NCBI GenBank assembly: GCA_031292555.1
Contig: JARLGV010000067.1
Span: 1 to 64,000, forward strand
Reading direction: 5' to 3'
From: Fimbriimonas sp.
GTDB taxonomy: Bacteria > Armatimonadota > Fimbriimonadia > Fimbriimonadales > Fimbriimonadaceae
DNA: 64,000 bases
Under the pieces are notes generated by a model. The model saw only the letters and a list, made by a program, of their open reading frames with translations, was not told the origin of the DNA and made no database searches. Shown here piece by piece: positions 8,669 through 18,271 of this stretch. The translations under genes were made by a program, and so were the position numbers. Each line of letters starts with the position of its first letter. The stretch's first letter is position 1.

Positions 8669-8981
8669 CTTCGTTCATTTTAGACGTCCGATGCGACCCC
8701 AAAGCTATGGCATACCAATAATCAGGGTCAGACTTTAGCAGTACCGTGAGTAAGGCGCCGGCAGACTCTTTAGGCATTGGGCCGGCACCTGCAAGCTGAA
8801 CGGGGGCCATTGCTTGATAGAAGCGTTCCGAGCAGATGCTATTCAGGCTGCCATCACTAGGGCGGCCTCGACTTTTGGTTCACGTTTGGCTCATTCACGT
8901 CAGCCATGCGAGAAAGTTCGGCCAGTTTGGAGCAATTGATGTTAATATGGATCTCAAAGAAAGACCACTTGGCATCCATTC
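8669..8981. other. Intergenic region, probable promoters for two divergent genes
   Basis: About 310 bases between the divergent ribbon-helix-helix gene (minus) and the GntR/LacI-type regulator (plus). I see no open frame worth calling. It should hold the promoters of both genes, and operator sites for the regulator if it controls its own operon, but I could not pick a clear palindrome. Confidence 0.4.
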
Positions 8982-10169
8982 ATGGACCAAAAGGATTTGT
9001 TTCTGTTGAGCCGAACGCAAAGTCGCGAGTTTATTGAGAGAGAATTGGGTCGCCGCATTTCGACGGGTCATTACAGCCCCGGTCAAAGGCTGCCCAGCGA
9101 GCGCGACCTGGGAAACGAATTTGGCGTCAGCCGCGCCACCATCCAAGGCGCATTATCAATGCTTGCCGAATCTGGCTTGATTGTTCAGGAAGTCAACTGC
9201 CGTCCCGTTGTCGCGAACCGCCCTCGAATGATCGAGGAGAAGGTGAGGCGAACCAGAAACCGAATTGCAGTATGGATCCAGCCTGACCTTCAGGATCTCG
9301 GAGCGGCAATGATCCTCCAAGGAATCCGTACTGCCACTGAATCCAGTGGATACCCTCTGCTCGTCGGATTTCCACGCACGAATCGGTCCCAAGAAGAACA
9401 GCGTTCCGAGGTGCAGTTTCTAAAGTCCCTCGTCGATCAGCCGGACGTCGCCGGCGCCATCGTCTGGGAGACCTGCGCACCCTCTTTTCCAACCGTCTAC
9501 CCGGCTCTACGAGACGTCGGGATACCGGTCGTATTCGTCGATCGTGAACCTCCCGAAGATATCGAAGCGGATGTCGTGACCACCCACAATCGGCGTGGTG
9601 CGATGAAGGCAGTCTCACACCTGATACGTCTCGGCCATCGAGATATTGCAATGATCTGCAACGACGAGCCGGCCTCAAGCGTTCGCGATCGGATCGACGG
9701 GTATCGCGACGCATTGTGCGCCGCGGAACTTGGATTTCGGCCGGAGCTCTTGGTGGGTTTTGCTATCGAAGCCTCTGACGATAGGCCCAACAGCCTGATC
9801 GAGTCGCTCCGAAGCCTCTTTGCTGCAAGCCCTCCACCCACAGCTTTCTTTTGCGTCAACGATGGCATCGCTATGCGAGTCCAGCAGACGCTATTGCAGT
9901 TCGGCATGCACGCTCCGAATGATATTTCGGTAGTCGGGTTTGACTGGATATTGAGAACCTTGCCAAACGGCGGAGACCTAACGACCGTTGCCCAGCCATT
10001 CGAAGCCATCGGACGCATTGCGGCTGAACGGCTTCTGGATAGGATCACCGGCAACTCCGCCGAACCACCCCGCCACATCCTCATCGAGGCTTCGTTGATC
10101 GTAAAGTCGACCACGGGGCCTCCTCCGTCGACCCCCGCTTCGATGCGGATCACTCGAATGTCCCAGTGA
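8982..10169 (+). CDS. GntR-HTH / LacI-type sensor transcription regulator
   Basis: A 395-residue regulator. Residues 10-80 are a GntR winged helix-turn-helix ([30 protein letters not shown]). Residues about 95-385 are a periplasmic-binding-protein-like sensor of the LacI/GalR type ([57 protein letters not shown]). This pairing is known from AraR-like sugar repressors; the ligand is usually a small sugar. It ends only four bases before the pseudopilin gene, so it is the first gene of an operon with the pseudopilin, lipoprotein and sulfotransferases and probably regulates it. The inducer cannot be read from the sequence. Confidence 0.9.
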   Translation: MDQKDLFLLSRTQSREFIERELGRRISTGHYSPGQRLPSERDLGNEFGVSRATIQGALSMLAESGLIVQEVNCRPVVANRPRMIEEKVRRTRNRIAVWIQPDLQDLGAAMILQGIRTATESSGYPLLVGFPRTNRSQEEQRSEVQFLKSLVDQPDVAGAIVWETCAPSFPTVYPALRDVGIPVVFVDREPPEDIEADVVTTHNRRGAMKAVSHLIRLGHRDIAMICNDEPASSVRDRIDGYRDALCAAELGFRPELLVGFAIEASDDRPNSLIESLRSLFAASPPPTAFFCVNDGIAMRVQQTLLQFGMHAPNDISVVGFDWILRTLPNGGDLTTVAQPFEAIGRIAAERLLDRITGNSAEPPRHILIEASLIVKSTTGPPPSTPASMRITRMSQ

Positions 10170-10173
10170 AATC

Positions 10174-11064
10174 ATGAATAGACGAAAAGCATTCACACTC
10201 ATAGAACTGCTTGTGGTAATTGCCATTATCGCAATTCTCGCATCAATTCTCTTCCCTGTTTTTGCGCAGGCCAAAGCCGCGGCCAAGTCGTCTGTCTGTC
10301 TCAGCAATCTGAAACAGCAGACCCTGGGTGTATTGATGTACACCAACGACTACGACGACGACTTCCCTATGGGCTCGATTAATTTCGGGGGCGTTTATGG
10401 CGCTTATTGGCTCGGTACGGGCTTCGTAGGCTGGCAGTTTCCGTGCGGTAACGGCGAGCTTGATTGTAACACCGAAGGGAACTCCACTCAGCCGTACATT
10501 AAAAACACGGGCATCTATGATTGCCCGGCGATCGGCGGCGCAGCGTACAACGTCTACGGATACCGGCCTGGAAGCGTCCCGCTAACAAGCTATACCTTTA
10601 ACGGTGATCTTCAGGCCTTCTCGACGTCCGCCGTCACCAATCCGGTACTGACAGTCGTGCTCTGGTCCGGCGACCTTGGCAACAACCAATTGGGACGCAT
10701 TGTGCCGGCGCCAACGCTCAATTGCGGATTCAGCCAAACCGGCGCCTGTATGTACGTACCGAATCCCACCGGAACGACGACAGGTAATGGGGCGTCCGAC
10801 ATCCCGTCGATTTACGACTACCCCGGCTCCAACTACGTATTCCCGAGCTACAGCAAATGGGTTCATACACAGGGAGACAATATGTCGAACAGCGATGGAC
10901 ACGCCAAGTATCACCATATGCTCGGCGGTATTAAGGAAGATCCGTGGGCGTTTACCGGCGTCAATGGTTCGGCCCAACAAAGCACCAACGTCTTTCCGGT
11001 CTATTTGAACGCACCTGGCGGGCATGAGTGCTTGTTTGGCCCGGATGACCCTTGTGGCCTGTAG
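10174..11064 (+). CDS. DUF1559 / PulG-like pseudopilin (sulfotransferase operon)
   Basis: A 296-residue protein with a class III prepilin leader: a five- to six-residue basic peptide, then [19 protein letters not shown] with Glu five residues into the mature part. The residue before the cleavage site is Ala rather than the commoner Gly. A DUF1559-type body with a C-terminal DGHAKYHH segment follows. A prepilin peptidase would process it and it would be exported to a type II secretion or type IV pilus-like fibre. Residues 56-63 read YTNDYDDD, a tyrosine in an acidic context also present in the other two pseudopilins of this window. Genes before and after lie within 30 bases, and two sulfotransferases follow. 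Confidence 0.9.
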   Translation: MNRRKAFTLIELLVVIAIIAILASILFPVFAQAKAAAKSSVCLSNLKQQTLGVLMYTNDYDDDFPMGSINFGGVYGAYWLGTGFVGWQFPCGNGELDCNTEGNSTQPYIKNTGIYDCPAIGGAAYNVYGYRPGSVPLTSYTFNGDLQAFSTSAVTNPVLTVVLWSGDLGNNQLGRIVPAPTLNCGFSQTGACMYVPNPTGTTTGNGASDIPSIYDYPGSNYVFPSYSKWVHTQGDNMSNSDGHAKYHHMLGGIKEDPWAFTGVNGSAQQSTNVFPVYLNAPGGHECLFGPDDPCGL

Positions 11065-11092
11065 ATCGGCTCAACTGAAGCAAGGAATTCAA

Positions 11093-11284
11093 ATGACCAA
11101 GACTACTCTTGCAATAACGGCAGCGTTCGCCCTGCTGATGTTCTGCATTTTGACCGGATGCAGCAAAAGCAGCGACGCCGGCCCACCGGGCCCGGCCGTC
11201 GGCTCGGCCACTCCGCAAGGAGGGAAGATTACGGTTGCCCCTCAACACGGCAATCGCCCTCACATGGGTATGGCTCCCAAATAA
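11093..11284 (+). CDS. Short lipoprotein (63 residues)
   Basis: ATG at 11093 has an upstream AAGGAATTC ribosome binding site. The product has a signal peptide (MTKTTLAITAAFALLMFC) and the lipobox LTGC with the lipidated cysteine near residue 21, then a short polar, Gly/Pro-rich tail. It sits 28 bases after the pseudopilin gene. A very similar small lipoprotein (GCSK start to the mature part) follows the second pseudopilin near 17.3 kb, so the pair may belong together. Function unknown. Its 3-prime end overlaps the longest possible start of the next gene. Confidence 0.75.
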   Translation: MTKTTLAITAAFALLMFCILTGCSKSSDAGPPGPAVGSATPQGGKITVAPQHGNRPHMGMAPK

Positions 11285-12971
11285 CCAAGGTTGGCATCAA
11301 CATGGGCCGTCCTTCCAAATTCGTCTATTCGACGCTATTGGAGGGTTCGGCCCAAATGGCGCGCCGGCGGCCAGAACTGCGGAAATTCGTTCTAATATAG
11401 ACAGCACCACGCTGGGAATCACGCCATTGGAACTCGAAGAACTATTGGAATCCGCCGATCTCACGAGAAAGGGAGGTGACCTGGAGGAGGCGGCCGGGCT
11501 CTATGAGCAGATCCTTCGCCGCAATTCGAGTTCGAAGAGCGCGGCGGCCGGTTTGGGAATCTGTTTGCATAAACTTGGGCGCGCCAGCTTGGCGCTCCAG
11601 TATCTTAGCCGCGTGGCCTCCCAAGGCTGCGACGACCCAGAAGTCTATATAAGCCTGGGCAACTGCTACTTCGCCATCGGCCAGTTCGATCTGGCAACGA
11701 CGGCGTTCTGGCGAGCGGTGGGCCTTGATCCTCACTCCGCTTCTTCGCTTGTCCTGCTCGCACATGCACTCGTTAAAAAAGGCGACGCGGATGAAGCGGA
11801 ACGGTCCATTCTCAAGGCGATTGATCTAGAACCGGGTCTAGCCACGGCGTACGACTTGATGGCCTTTCTTCTGCCGCAAATGGGAAGATTCACGGAGGCT
11901 AAAGAGTTCGCACGCCGTGCCACTGACTTGGAACCGGACAACCCAGCCTATTGCACTCGCTTCGTCTACGGAGGCAAAGTTACCCCGGACGACCTCGAAT
12001 TCGTAATGAGATTGGAGGCTATGTCCGTGTCGGGCCGCCTGAGCACTGCAGACGATCTTCGAGTCGAGTATGGCCTAGGAAAGGCATATGAAGACCTGGA
12101 TCGATACGAGGACTCGCTCCGGCACTACACGAGGGCGAATGCGGTTGCCAGTCGCGAGCTTGATCAGCGAGGGAATCGATTTGATGCGGTAACCCATCGG
12201 CGAGAAGTTGACTATCTCATTGAGACGTACTCCGAAGCTGAGCTTCAAAGACGGCAGACAAGTGGGGTCGACAGCGAGTTGCCAGTGTTTATCGTTGGCA
12301 TGATGCGCTCGGGAACTACTCTGACCGAGCAGATTCTTTCGAGCCACCCAGACGTAGCCGGGGCCGGCGAACTGAACTTCTGGGTAGAGGCTGCGCCTCG
12401 GACGATGAACTCCAGCAAAGCAACGATCCAGGCCACCGCCAACGACTACCTAAAAAGGCTTGCCAAGATTGGTCCGGGAAAGAGTCGTGTATGCGACAAG
12501 ATGCCCCAGAACTACATGAGTCTGGGCCCCATTCACGCTGCCTTGCCGAATGCCCGAATCATCCACTGCAAGAGAGACCCTCGGGACACCTGCTTTTCAA
12601 TCTTTACGATTCCGTTCACTCATCATCCTCCCTTCGCGTATTCGGCGAAGAACATTGCTTTTGCCTATCGCCAGTATCAGAGGATCATGGAACACTGGCG
12701 GAACGTCCTTCCCGCAGATCGATTCACGGAAGTCGAATACGAAGAACTGGTCGCGAACCAAAAGACGGAATCTCAAAGGCTGATTCAGTTCCTGGGCCTG
12801 GAGTGGAGCGAATCCTGCCTCTTTCCGGAGAACAATACGCGCGTCGTCAATACGCCCAGCAGGTGGCAAGTTCGGCAGCCGGTTTACAACAGATCTGTGC
12901 TCCGTTGGAAGCGATTTGAACCTTGGTTGGGTTCGATGGTTAGCGACTGGAGCCTTATCAATGAACTCTAA
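11235..12971 (+). CDS. TPR-repeat sulfotransferase 1
   Basis: Up to 578 residues. Tetratricopeptide repeats occupy about residues 60-260 (DLEEAAGLYEQILRRN, LALQYLSRVA, FDLATTAFWRAVGLDP). The sulfotransferase domain follows: VFIVGMMRSGTT at residues 351-362 is the 5-prime-phosphosulfate loop for PAPS, and IIHCKRDPRDTCFSIF is the 3-prime-phosphate site. This layout is that of the bacterial TPR-sulfotransferase family, related to tyrosylprotein sulfotransferases. It should move sulfate from PAPS to a protein or small-molecule acceptor. The first 50 residues are doubtful because they overlap the lipoprotein gene; a TTG near 11430 may be the real start. The next gene overlaps its end by 11 bases. 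Confidence 0.85.
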   Translation: MPLNTAIALTWVWLPNNQGWHQHGPSFQIRLFDAIGGFGPNGAPAARTAEIRSNIDSTTLGITPLELEELLESADLTRKGGDLEEAAGLYEQILRRNSSSKSAAAGLGICLHKLGRASLALQYLSRVASQGCDDPEVYISLGNCYFAIGQFDLATTAFWRAVGLDPHSASSLVLLAHALVKKGDADEAERSILKAIDLEPGLATAYDLMAFLLPQMGRFTEAKEFARRATDLEPDNPAYCTRFVYGGKVTPDDLEFVMRLEAMSVSGRLSTADDLRVEYGLGKAYEDLDRYEDSLRHYTRANAVASRELDQRGNRFDAVTHRREVDYLIETYSEAELQRRQTSGVDSELPVFIVGMMRSGTTLTEQILSSHPDVAGAGELNFWVEAAPRTMNSSKATIQATANDYLKRLAKIGPGKSRVCDKMPQNYMSLGPIHAALPNARIIHCKRDPRDTCFSIFTIPFTHHPPFAYSAKNIAFAYRQYQRIMEHWRNVLPADRFTEVEYEELVANQKTESQRLIQFLGLEWSESCLFPENNTRVVNTPSRWQVRQPVYNRSVLRWKRFEPWLGSMVSDWSLINEL

Positions 12972-14823
12972 GTTACTTGCCCAAGCAGACCGTGCGATGG
13001 CCGAAGGACATTTGGATCGATCGCAGGAGCTATGCGAATCAGTTCTCCTGACGGACCCGGACGATATGTCGGCGCTGCTGCTTCTCGGCGTCGTCCTCAC
13101 CAAGAAAGGTCGCTTCGAAACGGCGTTGCCCTTGCTGCAACGCGTGATGGACGGCGATCCTGCCGGCTGCCAGGCAGCCATCTGGATGTCTCGCGCCCTT
13201 CGTAAGTTGGGCCGAGTCTCGGACGCCCTAACCCAAGCTAGGGCTGCGGTTGAGCGGGAGCCGGAGAGTCCGCTAGCCCGGCACCAGTTGGGTCTTTGCC
13301 TTATGGAGACTCACGAATACAACCAGGCGGCAGATTGTTTTCGGCGGGCTGCGGAACTGGACCCGAAAGTTTCAACCGTCTTTCATGGGCTTGGGTTGGC
13401 CCTCCAAGCCGCCGGCAAGAACTCCCAGGCTATCAGCGCATTTCGCCGGGCTTCCATGCTCGCGCCGCGATCTTTGCCTGCCCTGGAAGGACTATTTCAA
13501 TCGTTGCTGGATGAGAGCGATTCCTCCGGCGCCGTCGACTGCGCTCGGAGGATGCTTGAACTCCAGCCGAGCAGAACGGACTCCCACCTTCGCCTGGCCA
13601 GGGCGCTGACCATCGACAACAAACCCATTGAAGCGGCAAAGCACTTGGACAAAGTGCTGAAACTCGGACAAATGGATGGCAATGCCGCATTTGCGGCCGG
13701 GACGATCATGCAGTCGCTGGGCCGGTTTGAAGAGGCTCGGGCTCAGTTCCGACGATCCATCGAATTGTTGCCCACTAATGGGTCTGCTTTTTCTGCGCTT
13801 GTATACAGCGGAAAGATCCGTGAATCGGATCGCTCCTTAGTCGACCGACTAAAGGGCCTGTCTGAAAACGACCAGCTTTCGCCGCTCGACCAAAGCCACG
13901 TTCAGTATGGACTCGGCAAAGCCATGGAGGATCTTGGCGACTATGAGTCCGCCATGACGCACTTCGAGAAGGCAAACCGGATCGCTTACAACCTAAAATT
14001 CGGCGACCGTACGTTTGACAGAGTGCTCTATGCCGAACGGATCGAGTCTGTGATCCAAAGAGCCAGCCGCCAAGAGCCCGATCGCTTCCGATTCGAAGGT
14101 TCACAGAGTGACGTGCCAATCTTCATTGTCGGCATGCTCCGGTCCGGAACGACCCTCATCGACCAAATCCTCTCGTGCCACCCCGAAATCGGGTCCGTCG
14201 GCGAGCAAGGCTTCTGGCTCCATAACCGGGACGCCGCTAATTCTGAGGATGGATTATCTGTGGACGCGGCCAAATTGGGAAGACTGGCGGAATCCTACTT
14301 GTCCAACCTCAATCAAGCCGCGCCCGGAAGGCGACGAGTAGTGGACAAGATGCCAGACAATTATCTTGAGATTCCACTCATGCATTTGGCTTTCCCTAAC
14401 GCAAAGATCATTCACTGCTCCAGGAATCCCGTCGACACCTGCATTTCGATTTACACGACGATCAACCGCCTTCGTGTCGATTGGGCTCACGATCGGGAAA
14501 ACATCGTGTACGTTTACCGCCAGTATTTGCATCTGATGGACCGCTGGCGAAAGTGGTTGCCAGCCAACGCGATGATGGAAGTCCCTTACGAGGAACTTGT
14601 CACCAATCGCGAACAGGTGACTCGAGAGATGGTCGCCTTCTGTGGGTTGGATTGGGACGCTGCGTGCCTGTACCCCGAAAACAACAAACGGGCAGTTGCC
14701 ACCCCAAGCGCTTGGCAGGTGAGGCAATCGGTATACCGGACATCCATCGGTCGTTGGCTCAAATACGAGCCGTGGCTCGGCGAATTTGCAGACTTGAAGG
14801 ACGCGGCTCCGCCTCGAACTTGA
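12961..14823 (+). CDS. TPR-repeat sulfotransferase 2
   Basis: A 620-residue protein if ATG 12961 is used, which overlaps the previous stop by 11 bases. About nine TPR-like helical pairs cover residues 1-300 (AMAEGHLDRSQELCESVLL, AVEREPESPLARHQLGLCL, YNQAADCFRRAAELDP). The sulfotransferase domain has IFIVGMLRSGTT at residues 387-398 (PAPS 5-prime-phosphosulfate loop) and IIHCSRNPVDTCISIY (3-prime-phosphate site). It is clearly a paralogue of the gene before it; both end with a similar NN-T-R/KAV-TPS-WQVRQ-VY segment. Two paralogues in tandem suggest two acceptors or a heterodimer. The acceptor is unknown; the operon context makes the upstream pseudopilin or lipoprotein a candidate. Confidence 0.88.
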   Translation: MNSKLLAQADRAMAEGHLDRSQELCESVLLTDPDDMSALLLLGVVLTKKGRFETALPLLQRVMDGDPAGCQAAIWMSRALRKLGRVSDALTQARAAVEREPESPLARHQLGLCLMETHEYNQAADCFRRAAELDPKVSTVFHGLGLALQAAGKNSQAISAFRRASMLAPRSLPALEGLFQSLLDESDSSGAVDCARRMLELQPSRTDSHLRLARALTIDNKPIEAAKHLDKVLKLGQMDGNAAFAAGTIMQSLGRFEEARAQFRRSIELLPTNGSAFSALVYSGKIRESDRSLVDRLKGLSENDQLSPLDQSHVQYGLGKAMEDLGDYESAMTHFEKANRIAYNLKFGDRTFDRVLYAERIESVIQRASRQEPDRFRFEGSQSDVPIFIVGMLRSGTTLIDQILSCHPEIGSVGEQGFWLHNRDAANSEDGLSVDAAKLGRLAESYLSNLNQAAPGRRRVVDKMPDNYLEIPLMHLAFPNAKIIHCSRNPVDTCISIYTTINRLRVDWAHDRENIVYVYRQYLHLMDRWRKWLPANAMMEVPYEELVTNREQVTREMVAFCGLDWDAACLYPENNKRAVATPSAWQVRQSVYRTSIGRWLKYEPWLGEFADLKDAAPPRT

Positions 14824-15256
14824 GTTCAAACGACCAATCGACCCGACTGCACGGAATCGGACCATTATCCCGGATATGGCGTACTTCACCCAGAAGCGCT
14901 GGCGACGCTAGAATACGAAGCCAAGTCATAGCCGGTGGCTCACGCATATCCTCCTGTTCAACGGCTACTTCAGCATGCGGATCCTTGTCGAAGTGTTCCC
15001 AATGTGGTTCCAGACCGACGAGGTTCTATCCGTTCAATCATCCGCAGCCCCTCCTTGGGACTACTACGCCGCGGCGCAGAGATGATCGCCTATCCTGGCC
15101 GCAAGCCCTGCGGCGTCACCACGCTCATCGTACAAGCGAGGTCCAGCAAAACCCCGCTGTTCATCGGATCGATCGCGCGTAACCCAATCGCTACGCTGCG
15201 AAACGCGGTGCGGGCCTGGCAGAAAAACGGTTAACATTAGCTGCCAGGTCCACACT
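14824..15256. other. Intergenic stretch with two small overlapping frames of doubtful status
   Basis: The 433 bases hold two short plus-strand frames that look protein-like but lack convincing starts. One ends ...PPWDYYAAAQR at a TGA near 15084. The second starts at ATG 15082, overlapping that stop (AGATGA), and runs to 15234 (MIAYPGRKPCGVTTLIVQAR...). Neither matches a family I know, and neither has a good ribosome binding site. They could be the remains of one frameshifted gene. Confidence 0.3.
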
Positions 15257-16090
15257 ATGTCCGACGCGAAACCTCCCCGCACGCCCACGGCGACCGACGA
15301 CTATCTCTTCGACTTGCGAGGCTATCTCGTGCTGGAGAATGCGGTCGACCCAGAACATTTGAATGACCTCAACGCCGCGCTCGACGCATTCCCGGATTTG
15401 GGTTGGGGAGAGTGGCACGGGAACGTTCAACGGTTCGACAACAACGGCGCGGCGGGCATCGAACTGCAGAACATCGTCGAAGGGGGCGAACCATTCGAGC
15501 GGCTGATCGACCACCCTTCCTGGATTCGGTATTTGCGCCACTACTGCGGAGAGGAGGACTCGTATGTGGAGGGTCTGTACATCGACGAGTGCTTCGCCTC
15601 GATCCGGCGTTCGGGGGGCTTCTTCCCCGTCCATTCGGGCGGCCATCGAGGCGCCCTTCGCGGCGCGTTTCACTACAGCCATGGTCGATTCCGCTGCGGA
15701 CAGGTGAACGTTCTACTCGCCCTTACCGACATCGGCCCGGGCGACGGCGGGACGATGGTCGTGCCGGGAAGCCACAAGTCGAACTTCCCCCATCCTCAGG
15801 ACATGTACGTGAACGAATCGGGCAAACCGGTGCCGATGGACAACTTGCTGGGCGCGATCGAAGTGCACCTCAAACGAGGAGATGCGCTGCTGTTCTGCGA
15901 CGGCATCTCGCACGGCGCGAGCAGCCGCACCAACCCGGGCGAACGCCGAGTCTCGATCTTTCGCTACGGGGTCAGTTGGGGGAGTACCCGCTACGGATAC
16001 GAGTACTCGCAAGCCCTCTTGGACCGGCTGACGCCCGAACGCCGATCGATCCTGGAACCGATCGCCAAGCGGCGACCACCGACAGCTTAG
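15257..16090 (+). CDS. Phytanoyl-CoA dioxygenase (PhyH) family protein
   Basis: A 277-residue member of the Fe(II)/2-oxoglutarate-dependent PhyH family. The N-terminus has the family form YLFDLRGYLVLENAVDPEHL. The core is GQVNVLLALTDIGPGDGGTMVVPGSHK, and a later HGASSRTNPGERRVSIF holds the distal iron-binding His and the arginine that would bind 2-oxoglutarate. These enzymes hydroxylate or halogenate small molecules; bacterial members have many substrates and none can be named here. It stands alone between the sulfotransferase operon and a convergent thioredoxin gene. Confidence 0.85.
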   Translation: MSDAKPPRTPTATDDYLFDLRGYLVLENAVDPEHLNDLNAALDAFPDLGWGEWHGNVQRFDNNGAAGIELQNIVEGGEPFERLIDHPSWIRYLRHYCGEEDSYVEGLYIDECFASIRRSGGFFPVHSGGHRGALRGAFHYSHGRFRCGQVNVLLALTDIGPGDGGTMVVPGSHKSNFPHPQDMYVNESGKPVPMDNLLGAIEVHLKRGDALLFCDGISHGASSRTNPGERRVSIFRYGVSWGSTRYGYEYSQALLDRLTPERRSILEPIAKRRPPTA

Positions 16091-16099
16091 CCCGAGGTC

Positions 16100-17155
16100 C
16101 TACCCTTTGCCAGACCGGTAGGACTCAAGCGTTCGCTTTAGGAACTCGACGAAGGGCGCCGGTGCATGCGGGTCATTCTTGGCGGACTCGACAGCTTGCT
16201 CGGCGTAGTCGATCGCCTGCTTGCCGTCGTGCATCGAGCGACTGACCGCGCCTGCCATGCTCAGGAACAGATACGCTCGATCCTTCTTTCCCAGCGCCTC
16301 CTGAATGAGCGACATGCCATACCGATACCCTTCAATGGAGAGATCGGTCTGCGTCGCGTAGACCGAACTCATCATCTGATAGACGCCGATCTCACCGCCG
16401 GACGCCTTGATCAGCCGAGCCGACATTGCTTTGGCCTTGGCGAGGTCGGTATGGACGAAAGCCGTATACCGGTCGTAGTCGTAGTAGCGATCCATGTTGG
16501 GCCGCTTGGCAACGATCTGGTCGATCAGAGTAAGCGCCTTCACGTACTGCTTTGCCGCCATCGCCGTCTGAACCGGCCGGATCGCCTCGACCTCCGTGGT
16601 CCGTCTATCTTTGGCGGCCTGGACGTCGAACTTGTCGGACAAAACTTGCGGAAGGACCGATTCGAGTCCTTGGGCATGGCCCATCCAGGCGATTCGGCCG
16701 TCCTTGCCTATTACGAACGACATCGGAATGCCGCCTTCGCCCGCCGCCTTCATCCAAGCGTTCGCGGTCGAAGCGGCAAGGTCGTCAGCTCCGACGGTGT
16801 AGTCCATCTTGTCGCCTTCCTTGTCGACGAATGCCGCCACCCGCTTCTGGTAGCTCGTGTCCTGGTGATCAGTCGACTCCCAGATGCTGATTCCGGAGAT
16901 CGAAACCTGCCCCGCGTATTTGTGGGCCAGTGCGGTCAGGTTAGGGATGTTCTCCTTACACGGCTCGCACCAAGTGGCCCAGAACTCAACGACGTAAACC
17001 TTGCCCTTCTCGAAGCTCTTTGCCGGAGTTCCTTTGAACCACGTCACGTGGGCGAGCGATGGCGCCGGATCGCCGATCGTCAGATCGGCCCGGGCCGAGG
17101 AGGCGCCGACGAGGGCCAAGGCGATCGTCGGCAGAAACAAGCGTGTTTTCATCAT
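16100..17155 (-). CDS. Exported TlpA/ResA-like thioredoxin with helical C-terminal domain
   Basis: A 351-residue protein with a signal peptide ([23 protein letters not shown]). Residues about 24-175 are a TlpA-type thioredoxin fold with the redox motif WCEPC in VYVVEFWATWCEPCKENIP and a later GGIPMSFVIGKDGRIAW holding the cis-proline. Residues 180-351 are a helical, TPR-like region. It would reduce or rearrange thiols outside the cytoplasm. Its ATG overlaps the stop of the small lipoprotein gene (ATGA), itself overlapping the second pseudopilin gene, so the three form a coupled operon. CEPC is less common than CGPC or CxPC variants with small residues. Confidence 0.88.
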   Translation of the reverse strand: MMKTRLFLPTIALALVGASSARADLTIGDPAPSLAHVTWFKGTPAKSFEKGKVYVVEFWATWCEPCKENIPNLTALAHKYAGQVSISGISIWESTDHQDTSYQKRVAAFVDKEGDKMDYTVGADDLAASTANAWMKAAGEGGIPMSFVIGKDGRIAWMGHAQGLESVLPQVLSDKFDVQAAKDRRTTEVEAIRPVQTAMAAKQYVKALTLIDQIVAKRPNMDRYYDYDRYTAFVHTDLAKAKAMSARLIKASGGEIGVYQMMSSVYATQTDLSIEGYRYGMSLIQEALGKKDRAYLFLSMAGAVSRSMHDGKQAIDYAEQAVESAKNDPHAPAPFVEFLKRTLESYRSGKG

Positions 17156-17364
17156 CTCTTCTGGGGCACCGAAGGAAGGCCTGCCGAGGCGGTGACTTCG
17201 CTCAAATGCGCCTTGGCATACTCGGTTCGCTGCTCCGGGGTCATGCCCTGGAGCTTTTGCGTAAGGGCCGTTTGGGGAGTAACCGTTGCGTCAGACCCCG
17301 CAGACGGCGGCTTGGAGCAGCCGACCGCGGCGATCACGACGAGTATGGAGCAAACCGTCTTCAA
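17152..17364 (-). CDS. Short lipoprotein (70 residues) after the second pseudopilin
   Basis: The frame begins at a TTG that overlaps the pseudopilin stop (AATTGAAG) and ends in an ATGA overlap with the thioredoxin gene. The product [21 protein letters not shown]... has a signal peptide and a lipobox whose cysteine is followed by Ser-Lys, as in the lipoprotein after the first pseudopilin. The mature part contains [14 protein letters not shown], a short charged helix. Function unknown. The double stop-start overlaps support the TTG start and co-translation. Confidence 0.72.
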   Translation of the reverse strand: MKTVCSILVVIAAVGCSKPPSAGSDATVTPQTALTQKLQGMTPEQRTEYAKAHLSEVTASAGLPSVPQKR

Positions 17365-18224
17365 TTCGGCTTGTCGATCCTGAAGTAGTAATCCTGCCAA
17401 TCCGAGCCATAGGGGTATTGGGCGTTCATCACGTCACCCATATAATTCGTCTCGCACAGCGCCTGCAGGGCAGTATCCGGATAGTCGCTGGCCGGGCGCT
17501 TGCTCAGGCTGGCCGACTTCGAATGGCCGTCGCACCATGCCACATTGCACTTCTGCGTGTGAACGCCGTACATCGTGGGAGGTCCGCCGGCCGACGGCGG
17601 GGTCAGGATGAACGAGGGCTCAAGACCGAGCGACGGGATCTCGATCGCGCTGGCAGCGTCCGACATGAGAATCGTATCGGCGGACGAGGCCATCTGCGTG
17701 GTGGACGGCGAGCCGTTTCCGCCCAGGTCGGGCGGCGGACCGATGACGTTGTAGTTCGCGCCGTACCCGAGGTTGAATGCATGCTGGATGCCGCCGTCCA
17801 AGTCCTTCGGAGCGGTAGCCGACGGGCACGCCATGATCGCCTGGTTCTTCATGTACGGATAGAGCATCCCTTGAGTCGGAACGATTTTCCACCCCAGCGC
17901 CGGATTGTTGAGATCGAGGCCGACTCCGCCGAACCAGAAGACGAAGAGGACGGTTGGAGCGGGGCCATCGGGCGACGCCACGAACTGAGGCGCGCCGCCT
18001 TGCTCCATGATCGGTTCGCGATCATCGTAGTCGGAGGCGTACATGATCGTGCCTAACCCGATCTGTTTAGTCTGCGAAACGCAAACCGTCTTTTTCGCTG
18101 CCGCCTTCGCTTGAGCGAAAACCGGGAAGAGGATCGCCGCCAAAATCGCAATGATGGCAATAACGACGAGCAGTTCGATGAGCGTAAAAGCCCGAACCCT
18201 CGGTGAAGAATGACTGAGATTCAT
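17361..18224 (-). CDS. DUF1559 / PulG-like pseudopilin (BTAD operon)
   Basis: A 287-residue pseudopilin when started at the internal ATG 18224; a longer frame starts at 18278 but would add 18 residues to the leader and overlap the regulator gene. The leader is [12 protein letters not shown], cleaved before [19 protein letters not shown]. Residues 62-68 read YASDYDD, the acidic-tyrosine motif shared with the other pseudopilins, and a C-terminal segment [12 protein letters not shown] is typical of DUF1559. It lies 47 bases after the large BTAD regulator and is coupled to a lipoprotein and a thioredoxin gene. Possible fibre or surface protein; exact role unknown. Confidence 0.88.
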   Translation of the reverse strand: MNLSHSSPRVRAFTLIELLVVIAIIAILAAILFPVFAQAKAAAKKTVCVSQTKQIGLGTIMYASDYDDREPIMEQGGAPQFVASPDGPAPTVLFVFWFGGVGLDLNNPALGWKIVPTQGMLYPYMKNQAIMACPSATAPKDLDGGIQHAFNLGYGANYNVIGPPPDLGGNGSPSTTQMASSADTILMSDAASAIEIPSLGLEPSFILTPPSAGGPPTMYGVHTQKCNVAWCDGHSKSASLSKRPASDYPDTALQALCETNYMGDVMNAQYPYGSDWQDYYFRIDKPN

Positions 18225-18271
18225 AGTTTGTGCAACCCGACCTGTACGCGGCGCATGGTACAGGCAGGCAG

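Noticed and set aside
16166-17383. 405-codon plus-strand frame opposite the thioredoxin gene
   Set aside because: Antisense to a clear TlpA-like gene with redox motif; composition is that of a complementary-strand shadow.
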